From assembly GCF_000801105.2 (NCBI RefSeq), contig NC_079511.1, positions 20,545,792 to 20,609,791 on the forward strand: DNA of 64,000 nt. The letters run 5' to 3'. Shown here piece by piece: positions 10,763-22,329 of this stretch (the first letter of the stretch is position 1; each line of letters starts with the position of its first letter). The position numbers were made by a program, and so were the translations under genes. This DNA is from Raphanus sativus (Eukaryota > Streptophyta > Magnoliopsida > Brassicales > Brassicaceae). The notes beneath the pieces are model-generated. The model made no database searches and had not been told where the DNA came from. It was given only the letters and a program-made list of their open reading frames with translations.

Positions 10763-11444
10763 ATGGTATTTTCCTGCACCGACGACGTGGCCACAGGTTT
10801 AAAAGATGCTTTAACTCATTGTTACAAATGCAAAGGGAGAAAGGTTAGCCTTTCAGATCACGAAGACAGTGACGAGAAGCTTATTGGGGATTTCAACTAC
10901 GACCATGAAGTTAATAAACTAAAAACCCTCCTTCCCATTCATTTGCTTGGGTTTCATTTCCAAACCTTCTTTTTCTGATTTTGTATGGCTTCAGATTGTT
11001 GTTTTCCAGATCAAAAGCCGAGCGATGGAGAAACTAAGGAAGAAGCCAACGATAGGCATGGAGAGACTAGCTCACACATCTAAACTTTACCCATCTAAAG
11101 AGGAATGCAACATCGAAAAGGAAGAGGGTGTGGAGTTTTGTTCCGTGGGAAGCAGTTTTTCGGAATGTTGTCCAAGTGATTTGAGTATAGAAGGATATAT
11201 GACAGCAAAAACCGAGTTCTCAAGGTGTTCGAGCTTGAAGGGTGTGGAGCTGGAGAATCAATGGAAGATGTATTATTTGAATGAAATTAAGAAAGGATCA
11301 GTAATTCAAGAGCTTTGTCATTGCCAAGGATGGCCATTTGGTTTAGGAAGAAAAGCTGCGTTGCTTCCACCACTACCTAAGTCACCTGCAGAGTCTTGGT
11401 CATGGAGGAAACAAAATAGAGTTGCTCCAATTCCTTTTGTTTGA
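10763..11444 (+). CDS. Conserved plant protein of unknown function (At1g47410-like), two exons
   Basis: Exon 1 (10763-10909) ends at a GT donor and exon 2 (11010-11444) follows a TTTTCCAG acceptor. Both are in phase 0 and join into 193 residues. The protein has CYKCKGRKVSLSDHEDSDE early, a basic SRAMEKLRKKPT segment at the splice junction, and a C-terminal WPFGLGRKAALLPPLPKSP block that looks like a conserved motif. I see no signal peptide or membrane segment. I do not know its function. The neighbour SDH5 suggests the At1g47410 position, which is a synteny inference from memory. It is convergent with SDH5, with 265 bp between stop codons. Confidence 0.75.
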
Positions 11445-11709
11445 CAAAGGCAACCCAAAATGTTGAAGCGCAAACAGTTAAATCATTAACGAAACTCTAA
11501 TGTAAGGAGACAAAGCACAAAGACCTGTTTAAAAATTGTCGGAGCTGTGAATTTATTTTTCAATCGGTGCTGTTTTTAAGCTCTAACTTTCAAAAGCTTC
11601 GTTTTGGAGGAAACAAAGAACAAACTCACCTTATATAGGTCTTTGGTCAGTTATTGACCTTTATTATGTCTTAAGGACACAATAACGCAGAAAAACATAC
11701 AAATTTGTT
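11445..11709. other. Shared 3' region between two convergent genes
   Basis: This short spacer must hold the 3' UTRs and polyadenylation regions of both flanking genes. No other feature is visible. Confidence 0.5.
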
Positions 11710-13373
11710 TTATGCTCTTTGCTCCACGTAAGACCCCGAGAGTCCTGAGGTTCCAAGAACGGTAACCTACAGAAGAAATTAAATTAACACGTAAGAGAGA
11801 GAAGTGTTCAGCTCTAGCTTATCTCATCATGTGAAAGATGCACACTGCAACTTAAATCACCGGAGGGTAAATTCAATAGATTGGTGGAATCAAGTGAAAG
11901 AAACTAAATTCATCTACCTTTCCCCATTCTGAACCAAGCCCGCTGCATCTCATCTTCAAGTGGATCATCTTTGTTCCCAACTCCATCTCAACCTTCTTCT
12001 TCAAGTAAACTTCTTCAGGTCCGAAAGCATCTAGGTAGGTAGTATACCTTTGATAAGCAAGACGCAGCGCTTTGGTTATATCTTCAGGTAAGGTCTTCAC
12101 ATTCTGTAACAAAAAAGACAAAAGACAAAATAAGAAAACATCAAACCCAAGAAAAATGTTGTTGGTGAAGCAGCAACAACAACAACAACAAACCTCCCCA
12201 CTCATTCCAATGCTATCATCGATCTCCATCTTTAAGGAAGTGAGAATCCCACCAAATTCCTCAACAGCCTCAGCTGCTCTGAACACATTCATCAAGGCCT
12301 CTTGCCCTTCCTTGTCATCCGTGTTTTTCGAGACTGCGTTTTTGGCGTCTTTAACAACAGCAGAAGGTAGCGCTGCCCAATCTGCCGCCATCAATTCTCT
12401 GAAAGATTTCAGAACATCACTGTCTTTGATTTCAGGCATGTGAGACACATCTTCGCTAAAGCTGCGCACTTGTCCAATATCCATTGCTCGAGGATACCGA
12501 GAATCTGCAGTTTTCACCATCAAACACGTCAATTGCAGCAGACATGAGAGGCAACTTAAAACGAGCTTTCATCTCTGCTGACCATTTCAACAGCAAGCAC
12601 GTTAAATACAAAGCGTGCGCACCATTAGACCTCAAAGAGTTCAAAACGAAAGAGCTATAGTTTCCAGAGGTAAACTTTAAAACAATCACAAATCGTAAGC
12701 ACAATTATGTATCATTGCAAAAAAAAAAAAAACTAACAGCTTTTTCAAAGGTAATTTCAAAACAAACTTTCGTCTTTGCAAACTATTTATACCATGAATC
12801 AATCAGAGGCACGGTTAGACTTCAAAATCTATAGTTTTCAAAGTGCATGACCTAAAGTTTTCAAATATAACGGTACAACAATGAAACTGATCTACAAGTC
12901 GTGATTCTCTCTCGCATCGAAGATCACAGTTTCTGGAAAACGATTCCGTGGATCCTTCTAGAGATTACAAAAAGTGCACGAACGAGTTGACCTAAACTTC
13001 TTAGAAACGAAAGGTAATGGCACAGCGATGAATCTGATCTAGAAGATGTGATCATCGCATCGAAGAACACAGTATCTAGAAAACGATTTCGTGGATTCTT
13101 TGTAGAGATTATAAACTTAAGATTCCACCAAAAACACTAATCAATAATTCGTATGTACATCGAAAGATATAGAAGCGAAGAGGAAACGAAACGATTGCAG
13201 TTTTGATTACCGTAAGGAGTTCGATTAGAAGGAAATGAAGAAACAGCGAAGAATCCTCGCGTTGAGAGGAAACGATGGCGCAACAGCTGACTGGGAGCGG
13301 CGGATCTGGATGATCGGAGCGTAGCGACGGAGGCCGCCGCAGCGGTACGGCAGAGGGATCTCAGAAATGCCAT
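11710..13373 (-). CDS. SDH5: Mitochondrial succinate dehydrogenase subunit 5 (SDH5-like)
   Basis: Four exons on the minus strand join in frame to 238 residues: 13211-13373, 12194-12504, 11918-12103 and 11710-11766. The start is the ATG at 13373, which follows a GA-rich 5' leader. Residues 1-50 are rich in Arg, Ser and Ala with no acidic residue, as in a mitochondrial presequence. The mature part reads RSFSEDVSHMPEIKDSD, then AAEAVEEFGGIL, and near the C-terminus KMIHLKMRCSGLGSEWGK, ending SGSYVEQRA. These match my memory of Arabidopsis At1g47420, a plant-specific accessory subunit of respiratory complex II in the inner membrane; its exact biochemical role is not settled. The splice phases are consistent and no lesion is seen. 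Confidence 0.85.
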
Positions 13374-13411
13374 CTTAGATTTTTCGCTCTTCTCAATCTG
13401 CTGTAATGCGA

Positions 13412-13414
<3 letters not shown>

Positions 13415-13449
<35 letters not shown>
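13415..13449 (-). repeat. GA microsatellite in the SDH5 5' leader
   Basis: An uninterrupted CT run on the + strand (GA on the gene strand) ends about 40 bp upstream of the SDH5 start codon. GA tracts near plant transcription starts often bind BPC/GAGA-type factors; that role is inference. Confidence 0.7.
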
Positions 13450-13452
<3 letters not shown>

Positions 13453-13608
13453 ACCTTCGGAGAATGGTATTGGTGACAATGTTTTGGACTGTACTACGTG
13501 GTTTGGGCCATAATCATTAAAGCATTATCTAAGTTATCTCCGGCCCGTTAAATACCCAGTTTTATGAATTTTTTTTTGCATAAAAATAGCATCATGTTCA
13601 AACTTGTA

Positions 13609-14497
13609 TTTTTTTTTTGAAAGATTTTAAATTTCTATTCCTCAAAAAAGCCCTTTTACATCCAAATATGACCAAAGTAGAAATTATAAACTCTATATAC
13701 TCCACCAAAGAAACCAAAAAAATCATACTCTTATTGCAAACCAAAATCGGAAAGCTCCCTCCATTCTTTTAACTCTTCTCAACTTCAAAAGACTCAATTT
13801 ATTTTGGATTCTTTTACCAAGCATCTTCTTCAAAACTATCATGGGCATCAGCTTTTCTCCATGTCTCACCTTATTTCTTTCTCTCCATAAGACATACATT
13901 GCAGATTGAAATGCATATCTAACACAAAAAGCTTCTTCTTCTCCATATACCTATCTGAGATCAGAAGCATAATCCCGGACCAGGTATTGGTATACATGCC
14001 TCGTAAGATACCTTGAGTGAGGTGATCCCATATCTGAGAAGAGTATGAGCACTCAAAGAAAAGAAGATCTCTCAACTCTGGAACATTCTTACATAAGACA
14101 CAAATTGCATATATGTCCGGATTCCAGCATAAAGTTATATCCATTGTGGACAGTCTATCCAAAGTAACCAACCACACCATAAAAGAGAACTTTGGTGTTG
14201 CTTGAGAGAACCAAATTCCTCGCGACCAAATACACTTTTCTTTGGTCTTGCGAATTAACTGCCAAGTTTCTTGAGTTGAGAATATATGCTTGAATCCTGA
14301 CTCTCTTCTCACAAAATAATATCATCCGCATTCCTCATAGTGGTCTGCATTCTACTCAAATCTTCCTCAAAATCCTTCAGCAACACCACTCTATGTCTTC
14401 TTCTTCTACGAGTACTCAAGATCGCTTCCTCCAAAGTAGCCTCTCTTCTTATACCCATTTCAAACTAGGAGTTTTCGACCAAGAGATAGAGACGAGC
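13609..14497 (-). pseudogene. LINE relic with zf-RVT domain, minus strand
   Basis: The minus strand encodes a degraded LINE reverse transcriptase end, with the RRRRRHR segment near 14400 and the frame 13866-14312 carrying WFSQATPKFSFMVWL and a zinc motif CVLC...LLFFEC, where the usual histidine is a leucine. A poly-T run at about 13609-13618 marks the poly(A) tail of the element. It is homologous to the relic at 8290-9311 but in the opposite orientation, on the other side of the two host genes. Confidence 0.8.
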
Positions 14498-14979
14498 CGG
14501 TTTAGTCAAGAAATGAGATGGAAATTGAAAACACTCGATCCCATCTTAATTTGGACCAAAAATATGGTTTTCACCGACCAAGTGGGGCCAAAGGAACACA
14601 TTGAATGTGCTAAAGTTGGTAATGGACGAACCTAAGATACTTATGGTCGATTATGGCTGGCTCAAGAAGAAGAAAGACCGACTAGTTTGGTTCAACCACT
14701 CAATTTACTTTAAGTGTAATTAGGGTTCTGTTTAATATTAACCAACTAGAATCAATATTATTTTTAGCTCTTAAAAACCAATTAAGAATTTTTTTTGGTT
14801 AACCATTAGAATAAGGGCTTTTTAATTACAATTTCATTTTGGTTTCATTACTTAAAGCTTTGTATATATGATTCTAATATACAACTTTCAACATAATAAA
14901 CTTCAAGATTTGGCTTACCAAACTCGACTCCTGAGAATTTTATTCATGTTCTTCGTGAACAACTTTAAATCTCTAGAAG
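14498..14979. other. Intergenic DNA
   Basis: I see no supported gene or repeat. The right end is the pre-insertion target of the next LINE. Confidence 0.4.
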
Positions 14980-16044
14980 AAGAATCTTCCAGTACGGAAC
15001 GAGTGTATCCTGATAGGGAACGAGTCTTACCCCAGTTAGCCCCATCTATCACTCCTTTGAAGGCTTATTGTTGGAAAATACGATGCCCACCAAAAATGAG
15101 GCACTTTCTATGGCAAATGTTATCTGGTTGTATACCAGTAATGAAGAATCTTGTAGCAAGAGGAATCAAAGGCGATACTATGTGCACTAGATGTGGAGAC
15201 CATGAAGAATCTATCAATCTTGTTTTATTTGAATGTCCACCAGCAGCCCAAGTTTGGGCACTCTCGAGGATTCCATCAAATCCAATGACTTTTCCATGCA
15301 ACTCATTATTTGCAAATATGGATTACTTATTTTGGAGGATCCCACCAGTAATTGATGATCATCATTTTGTATGGATATTATGGTATATTTGGAAGGCACG
15401 AAATAATAAAGTTTTTAGCAATTTGGACATTGATCCACAGGAGACACTAAAGTTAGCCGAAACTGAATCCCGATTGTGGAAAGAAGCGCAGGATTCCATT
15501 ATTCACAAAGTGGAAACCTCTCCTACTGTAGCGGTACCACAAATTCCAGCTATCCCAGGTCGGTCGTGTTTCTCGGACGGATCATAGAAGGAAAAAGATA
15601 GGTTTTCGGGTCAGGGGTGGTATAGTACTTTGGCAGGTTTTGAGGGCTTGATGGGCGCAAGGAATACAAGGGCGTGTCAGTCCCCCCTACACTCGGAGAT
15701 AGAGGCTCTTATTTGGTCAATGGAATGTATGAGGAATTTAAGACAGTTCAACGTTACTTTTGCAACGGATTACTCGCAGTTGGTGAAGATGGTTTCGGAA
15801 CCAGAAGAGTGGCCAGCCTTTGCAAATTACCTAGAAGACATACAAAGTCTGAGGAGCAGTTTCACTGCTTCAGAGGTGATCCATGTACCCAGGATGAATA
15901 ATAAAAAGGCGGACAGCCTAGCACGCAGTGCAAGAAAGCAATCGCCTTACGTCGTTCACATGGATGCAGATCCTCCGGTTTGGTTCACAGAGTCTATATG
16001 AGTCTGTAATGCTGCTGACAAAAAAAAAAGAATCTTCCAGTACG
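14980..16044 (+). mobile_element. 5'-truncated LINE with RNase H domain and 17-bp target-site duplication
   Basis: The element body (14997-16027) is flanked by the direct repeat AAGAATCTTCCAGTACG at 14980-14996 and 16028-16044, and ends in a poly(A) tail at 16020-16029. It encodes a zf-RVT region (CTRC...LVLFEC, with leucine for the usual histidine) and a plant LINE-type RNase H. The acidic residues lie in FSDGS, HSEIEAL, ATDYSQL and KKADSLA. One reading frame runs from about 15000 to 16001, broken by a single TAG at 15585-15587 where Trp is expected (DGSW). Such an element copies by target-primed reverse transcription. This copy is truncated and inactive. Confidence 0.88.
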
Positions 16045-16221
16045 AGATATTCAGAGCTATAAATGAGGTTACACTGGTAGGCTACTGATCCAAAAAAAAC
16101 TTTAATCCAGCTCTATTATGAAAATCATCACATTCAAGATGTGTCATAACTTCTAGGACTTTATCCATGCCACCTTCAAGTAATTCTTAGGGGAAGACAA
16201 ATTATCCAAGACCGCATGAAG

Positions 16222-16233
16222 TGGTATTAGAGC
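16222..16233 (+). other. Primer-binding-site-like motif, LTR-retrotransposon relic
   Basis: TGGTATTAGAGC differs by one base from the initiator-Met tRNA complement TGGTATCAGAGC. No LTR could be recognised on its left. It may mark the internal start of a decayed retrotransposon in 16200-17200. Confidence 0.35.
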
Positions 16234-17219
16234 GGCTTTGAAAGTCTAGGGTTTGATTTATTTAACATAAATTCACGAGATTATCATATACAAAACAATT
16301 ATATCTTCTTTTGGAAATAAAAATCATGAAGAGATGGCCAAACAAAAAAACAAAAACAGTGGAGAAAAATGCAATCGTCCAACCTTTGATCTTTAGTGAA
16401 CGACAATTGGATAACATGGTAATTGAGATCAAAAGACTATTCATGAAAGGACTTGATCAAGGAGATGAAGCAAGCAAGAGGCAGCCATATTTTGATTACA
16501 CAGCAAAAGACGAGATAATGAGAGGTGGAAACATCATGGTCTAAAGAAACAACAGTACTCTCTTTGGATCAATTGGGCGTTGGTCTAGAGCACCACTAGG
16601 GTTGGTTGAGAAGATACATGTTGTTCCTGATCTATCCATGAAAAAATTATGGGAAAGAAAGAAACAACCTTCTCCTAAGACACTCTTAAAACCGGCTGAG
16701 AATGGATCCTGAGCTTGAACCAAAATCAGCCACTTCTTTTCAAAGCTAACAATTGGGAAACCAGCTGAAATGGAGGTAAGAAAACCAGATTTATGTGACC
16801 ATTTGTATGATCTGATCAAGGCTGAAGAAGGGGTCCTTGATGAAACACACGTAGTTCATAAAGTGGACCTTGCAACCATGATTTAACAAGGTGGACTCTT
16901 TTAAGAGTCTATATTATATGTTTGGAGTCGTTTTTAGAATCTTTACAAGTTTAAGTATATTTTGGAGTACTTTGGAAATTATGTAGCTATTTGGAGACTG
17001 GAGAGAAGTTGTGCTGAAAGGACCACATCGAAGTCAATCAAAAAGCATGGTATTGATCGATACCACCCTTGGTGTAAGTCGACATCCATTGATTACAAAG
17101 AAACCTGACGGGTTTGAAGCAACTTTCAAGAATTGCAAGTTTGGCCCAAAAGTGTTCAATGTTTACGAAGAAGCCATGATTGTTTTTATGTTATATATAC
17201 TTATTAATTTTAAGCCACT
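16234..17219. other. Decayed retrotransposon-like DNA, unassigned
   Basis: Several short frames (16311-16544, 17011-17232) are present, one with a VLIDTTLG segment like the SID-type peptides of Athila-like elements in this window. No domain is recognisable. I take it as retrotransposon debris. Confidence 0.35.
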
Positions 17220-18415
17220 ATTTAGGCTATAGTTTAATTATTCTTAGAGAGCTTTGGAGATACAAGTTAGAACTTCTGCAGAGGTTGATTTCAAATTTCA
17301 ATATCTTTTAATCTTTAATGCAATTTATTCAGATTATGATTTGTGTTTCTATGATCATCTCTGAGAAAACCACTAGTTAGATTTAGGATTTTTTAGGATT
17401 AAGGATGAATTGCTAACTGATAGAATTGTTAGGGTTATCTATAGAATTATTTAACTTAATTATATATTTTTAAGGGTAGATGTGGATTGACAACATGAAA
17501 TCTATATCATAAGATAATTGGTAACCACGAGAGTGTTATTGATTACCTAAATTAATCATGCATAAATTAAATAACTATTTGCAAAGAAATTTGGTGTAAA
17601 GATATACTGAACAAATAAAACATGAACTTATTGATTTTCTAATTGTTTGAATTCACAAAGAAATTTAGGATTCTAGGACCGGGCATAAATAGTTTACAAA
17701 ACAAAAGTTGGCTGACTTGATTGATGTGATTTGAGTTCTCAAACTGTTCTTCATAGACCTTTAGCATATGTTAATATCAATTCTGAATTATTTGATTAAC
17801 TTCTATGGATCTAGCACTTTTTCTCATCATTAACAAATATATTTTAATTTATTGTTTTGTTGCTTTTTATTATAATCTAGTTTAATATGAAACCAAAAAT
17901 TTATTGTGTGATTCCGGTCCACGTGGATTTTATTCCTAAATATTACAACTGACACTTTAAAATTGCAGAATTACTTTTAGGGTAAATTTGAGCATATCAA
18001 ATTTGCGTGACGTTGCCGCAGAAGTTCACTAAATTTTTATTTTTAGTATACCTACTATTTTTTGTGTCGCATAGTAACAAGAACAACATAGCTTTTGGAA
18101 CTTTTATCCCAGAAGCTGTCTGATTTAGAACGCACAAACCGCAAGGCCAATAAGCAAGTGCCGAGCGACACTCAAGCAGTATCGATGAACACCACACAAA
18201 ATCTAGTGGTGATTGACACCACTTATGCATTGATCGGCACCTTACGTGAATCTGGAGAGATGGTTAATCTGGTTGTGCTAATTTTTGATGAACATGGAGT
18301 CCTACAGGACCATGAGGGTCATGCAAGAAACGAGGCTAGACAAAAGATTGATGCACATGGGCTTATATCCCTGATGCAATTGTTGTTTCTTAGAATGTTG
18401 GAGCGGTTTGATTAA
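17220..18415 (+). mobile_element. Athila-like (Ty3/gypsy) LTR end, PBS and gag start
   Basis: An LTR-like segment ends ...ATATCA at 17999. It is followed at 18001-18020 by ATTTGCGTGACGTTGCCG, a decayed form of the Athila primer-binding site (also seen reversed at 52832-52850). The frame 18095-18415 then begins like an Athila-type gag leader, with FDEHGVLQDHEGHARNEARQ. The left boundary of the LTR is uncertain and no partner LTR was found, so this is a fragment. Confidence 0.6.
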
Positions 18416-18784
18416 ATTTAGATTTTTGACTTCATATTAATTTTATTATATTATTTAGTGACAGAAAATATGTTTCATATAATTGAAATATGGTTTTGGA
18501 TATAATTCTACTAAATATAATCAAAGCATATTAAAGTATTAGAAAAAAATAAAATGATTTCATTATAATTATAATACAAACAAAAGACTATTTTGTTTGT
18601 ACTCATATATATCTATCTATACTAATAAAGTAGGCTTTTTATCTCCTTGGGGGAAAAAATGCCATGTGGCATTTTTTTAATAATTAAAATATTTTTTCAA
18701 CTTAAATTTAATGAATTTTGGTATTAATTGTGAAATAAATGAGGGGAGGGAAGGTTAAATTTTTCTTAATACATGTCCAAGCGT

Positions 18785-19739
18785 TTATAATAGTGTTTTG
18801 AATCTGACTCAGATCCGTAATTGAACTGATAAATCTGTGACCCAATAGAAATCGAGTTTGAGTTTTATTGTAGCACTGGTTGAACCAATAGATAAATTTT
18901 ATTTTTAATATTTTTAGTTTAAGTTATATTTTGAAATTATTTTTATATTCTAAATTTCTAATTAAAATTTTGAAATTTCAGTTTTATTGTCGTCTTCCTC
19001 TTCTTCTACACTACAATTTACGTTTGCAAAAAGAGTGAGTCATGATTGTGCTTGAGCTGCACGTCCGTAAAACAGACTGAAGCACGATGAGACTTATTAT
19101 TCCCCTACACTACAATTTACTTTGAAAAGAAAGGTGAGTAAATTATTTTTTTATTTTTATTTAATTTAATTGAATACAAATCATTACATTTTTAATTTAC
19201 AGATCAAAAAAAAATATGATCATATGAATTACAAAACAGAGTTTGGATTGTTGAAGAAGAAAAACCTGGCGAGATTGATTATAATAAATTAGAAAATGCT
19301 CTTACTGAAAAATATCCCAAAAATGACGAAGTGACAAATTTAGAAAAAAATTATTGGTAAGTTTTAAAATTTAGAGAAAACCAAAATTAGTTGATGTGAT
19401 CTGGTGTTAGTTTATTTTTGTTATTGACAATTTATTACAATAATTTTTTAATTCTGGTTTATTTTGGATTGGAAAATGTCTTGATTTTTTTAGATGTCAT
19501 AATTCTTATGTTACAACTTTTTTAAATAGTCTAAACTACTTCTTAATATTTTGTATGTACACTTAAAATTCTTAACTTTAGTTTTTATATATATTTGTTT
19601 TCATAGCTAATATATAATAATATAATAAAACTAATTTATTTATTAATCAGCAATTCATCTGCGGTTAATCCAATGATCCAGTGATTCGGTAAATCATCTG
19701 ATTCAATGTCCGGGTAGGGTTTAAAAACACTGGTTTATA
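18785..19739. mobile_element. Candidate small TIR transposon inside the Helitron
   Basis: The ends carry a weak inverted match, AGTGTTTTGAA on the left and the complement of TTAAAAACACT on the right. TTATA occurs just outside both (18785-18789 and 19735-19739), a possible 5-bp duplication. The short repeat is why the confidence is low. Confidence 0.35.
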
Positions 19740-19781
19740 GGATATTTTTGTATTTGATGTTGACGATGGAGAATATAGTCT

Positions 19782-20003
19782 CTACAATTCTCCTTCTTTA
19801 ACGCAATCAACGTAATCATTCATATAATCAATCAAGAAATCACATTCATCCCACCATCTCCTATTGAATGCTTCTTTAGTTCCTGCTTTCCCAGTTTCAT
19901 TGTATATGTATAGATGGTGTGAGAGTTCGGACGATACTCCCTTTACTTTTTTCAATTCAATCATTGTCGAATTTCCAGTTTCATTGCTCGGAGTTAAAGA
20001 CAA
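19782..20003 (-). other. Short coding-like frame within the Helitron
   Basis: A 73-codon minus-strand frame has protein-like composition (EAFNRRWWDECDFLIDYMN) in otherwise AT-rich DNA. I do not recognise it. It could be a captured gene fragment, as Helitrons often carry, or chance. Confidence 0.25.
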
Positions 20004-21424
20004 ATCAGTGTAGAGATGTTCAAATTAGGCTACAACAATTTTGGCAAACTTGAAATGTTAAGAAAGGAGAAAGATATTGGGGTTGATATGTTGTTGATTA
20101 ATGGGAAGGTACACCGATTTCTTATTTCAGTTTACCAGTTAATGATTGCTTACTTTTAAAGTAGCAGTTTTCTTATGCATCATTTCCTTTTTCAGGTGAT
20201 GCTTCTACATGCGTTAATCAACTTTCTTAGGTTTAACACTTTTAAACATTTCTTGAAAGAAAGCTCAGTCTATGGCACGAGTATTTGAGATTCCAACTTA
20301 AAAAACTTCTTTACGACTATTATTTTTTATTCTATTTTTATTAAATCGATTAGTGACAACTACTTATACTATTTTACTTTGAACTAAATAACTTCAAACA
20401 AAATAATATATTACGTCGTTAATCATTATAAAAAGATCAGAATTTTTTTTTTTACATATTTTTATTTTACATATTTTTTTACTAAGAACATATAATAAAT
20501 TATAAATTTAAGTAAAAAAAAACATACAAATCCAATATCACTAGTATATATATATACACGATTATTTTATGATTGTAATAGAACTATGTATTTACATAGG
20601 ATTTCTAAAAGATTATTCTTATAATAATTTTATGATTGTAATAGAATTTTGTATTTACGTAGAATTTCTAAAAGATTAATATTTTATTAATTTAGGTCAT
20701 GTTTTTAACCGATTGAACTAGATACCAGATATATTTAATATTTAATTAACGTTTTTATTAATTTATCTAGTAATACTTTATAGAGTTTCTACTTTGAGGA
20801 TAGATAGCCTGAAGTTCTCAGATTCAACTGCTTCATGTCATCCACAAGAGTTGTCGGTTGGATAGCAAAGTCTAATTATAGTCTATACCTGAAGACAGAA
20901 AAACCTAATTAACATTAATAGACGTTCATCTTAATCTCAACTCTTAAAACCACTATCAAAAGTTTTGGTTTGTGTAACACTATCAAAAGTTGCCTTTCAG
21001 GAATTATTTAACCCATATACTGTATATTTCTGTAATTAAATTCAGAAAAGGTAATTAATTATTTTGCAAAAACGCTAGTTATTTAATCAAATTATGATGT
21101 ACTATTTAGCGTATATCCATGAATTATAAGAAACTTCATTAGAAAACTGAGTAGCATTTTAGTAAATATTAATTAATACAAAAGAAAATTCTACCAACTT
21201 CATTCTTTATACATAGCATATAACATATTTTTATTTTTATTTATTGATATATGTTGGTATAATCAAAAATAGCAAATCAATATGTATTTACATATATTTT
21301 TTACATACATCAACTATTTATGATATTCTTTCATATCTTCATCATTTGGAAAACATTTATTTACAGCTAACTACCTCTTATTCAAATATATTACATTTCA
21401 AAGAAACTAGTAGGTTTAAATTGT

Positions 21425-22205
21425 GACGAAGGGTCCGACTGGTTCAAACGCAGCGGCTATGATCGCGGGTGTGGGAGTTTATGGATGCGGATGATTGCGG
21501 TTTCAAATATTATTAAGTATTTTATATGATTGACGCAACGTGTGAAAATTGTTGTGTTTAAGAGATATTTGTGATTGGTTGATTATGAGATAGTGACACA
21601 ATTTAATAATAAATTATCAATATTAACATATTATTATAACATTACTAAAATATCAAAAACATATTATTGTGATAAAATATAATAATTAATAATGTAATAT
21701 AATTAATAATAATATTATGTTTTTAATTTATTTTAACTTAGATGAACATTATAATTTCATAAAACAACTTTTTAAAATATTTATATCAAACCTTTTAAAA
21801 GAATTTGTTTTGTTTATAAATGTCTATATCCTTCTATATGTATATATATATATTAATGCTTTAATATTATAGAGAATATATTTAGTTTAAAGTTTTTATA
21901 AAATAAATTATGATATTGTTTGTGTATTTAAATTTAAATATAAAATTTAATTCAGTTTTTTTTATAATATTTTCATTTTAAAATTTAATTATAAATTTTT
22001 AAAATATTTTTAGAAAAGATTTTTTTTATTCAACCGCAACCGCCTGCAACCGCAATCTGAAATCAACTTTTGACTTTAATAGATTCTGAGCGGTTTGAAA
22101 TGATTTATAGTATTTTTTGTAATCGTTGCAAAACGTCAACAACCGCTACCAATCGCAAAAGCTGAGTTTGCAGATGGTAGCGGAGAAACCCGTCAGCCCA
22201 TAACA
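21425..22205. mobile_element. hAT-like non-autonomous element (candidate)
   Basis: The left end has GGGTCCGACTGG with GCGGCT and GATGCGG motifs, and the right end has ACCGCAACCGC and GTAGCGGAG motifs closing in CCCGTCAGCCC. Subterminal GCGGTT-type repeats in opposite orientation are typical of hAT elements. The terminal repeat is imperfect and I could not find an 8-bp target duplication. Confidence 0.4.
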
Positions 22206-22329
22206 CACATTTAGATTTACTTGTTACCACTTTTAAATTTTGCAAAAAAAAATTACTGTTTAAATAAATTATAAGTAATAGAAAATTTCCTGAGCCAGGA
22301 CAGAAATTATAAGTAAAATAAGTTAACGT

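Noticed and set aside
12072..12443. Plus-strand frame of 123 codons
   Set aside because: It is antisense to SDH5 exons 2 and 3, whose frame, splice phases and family match are clear.
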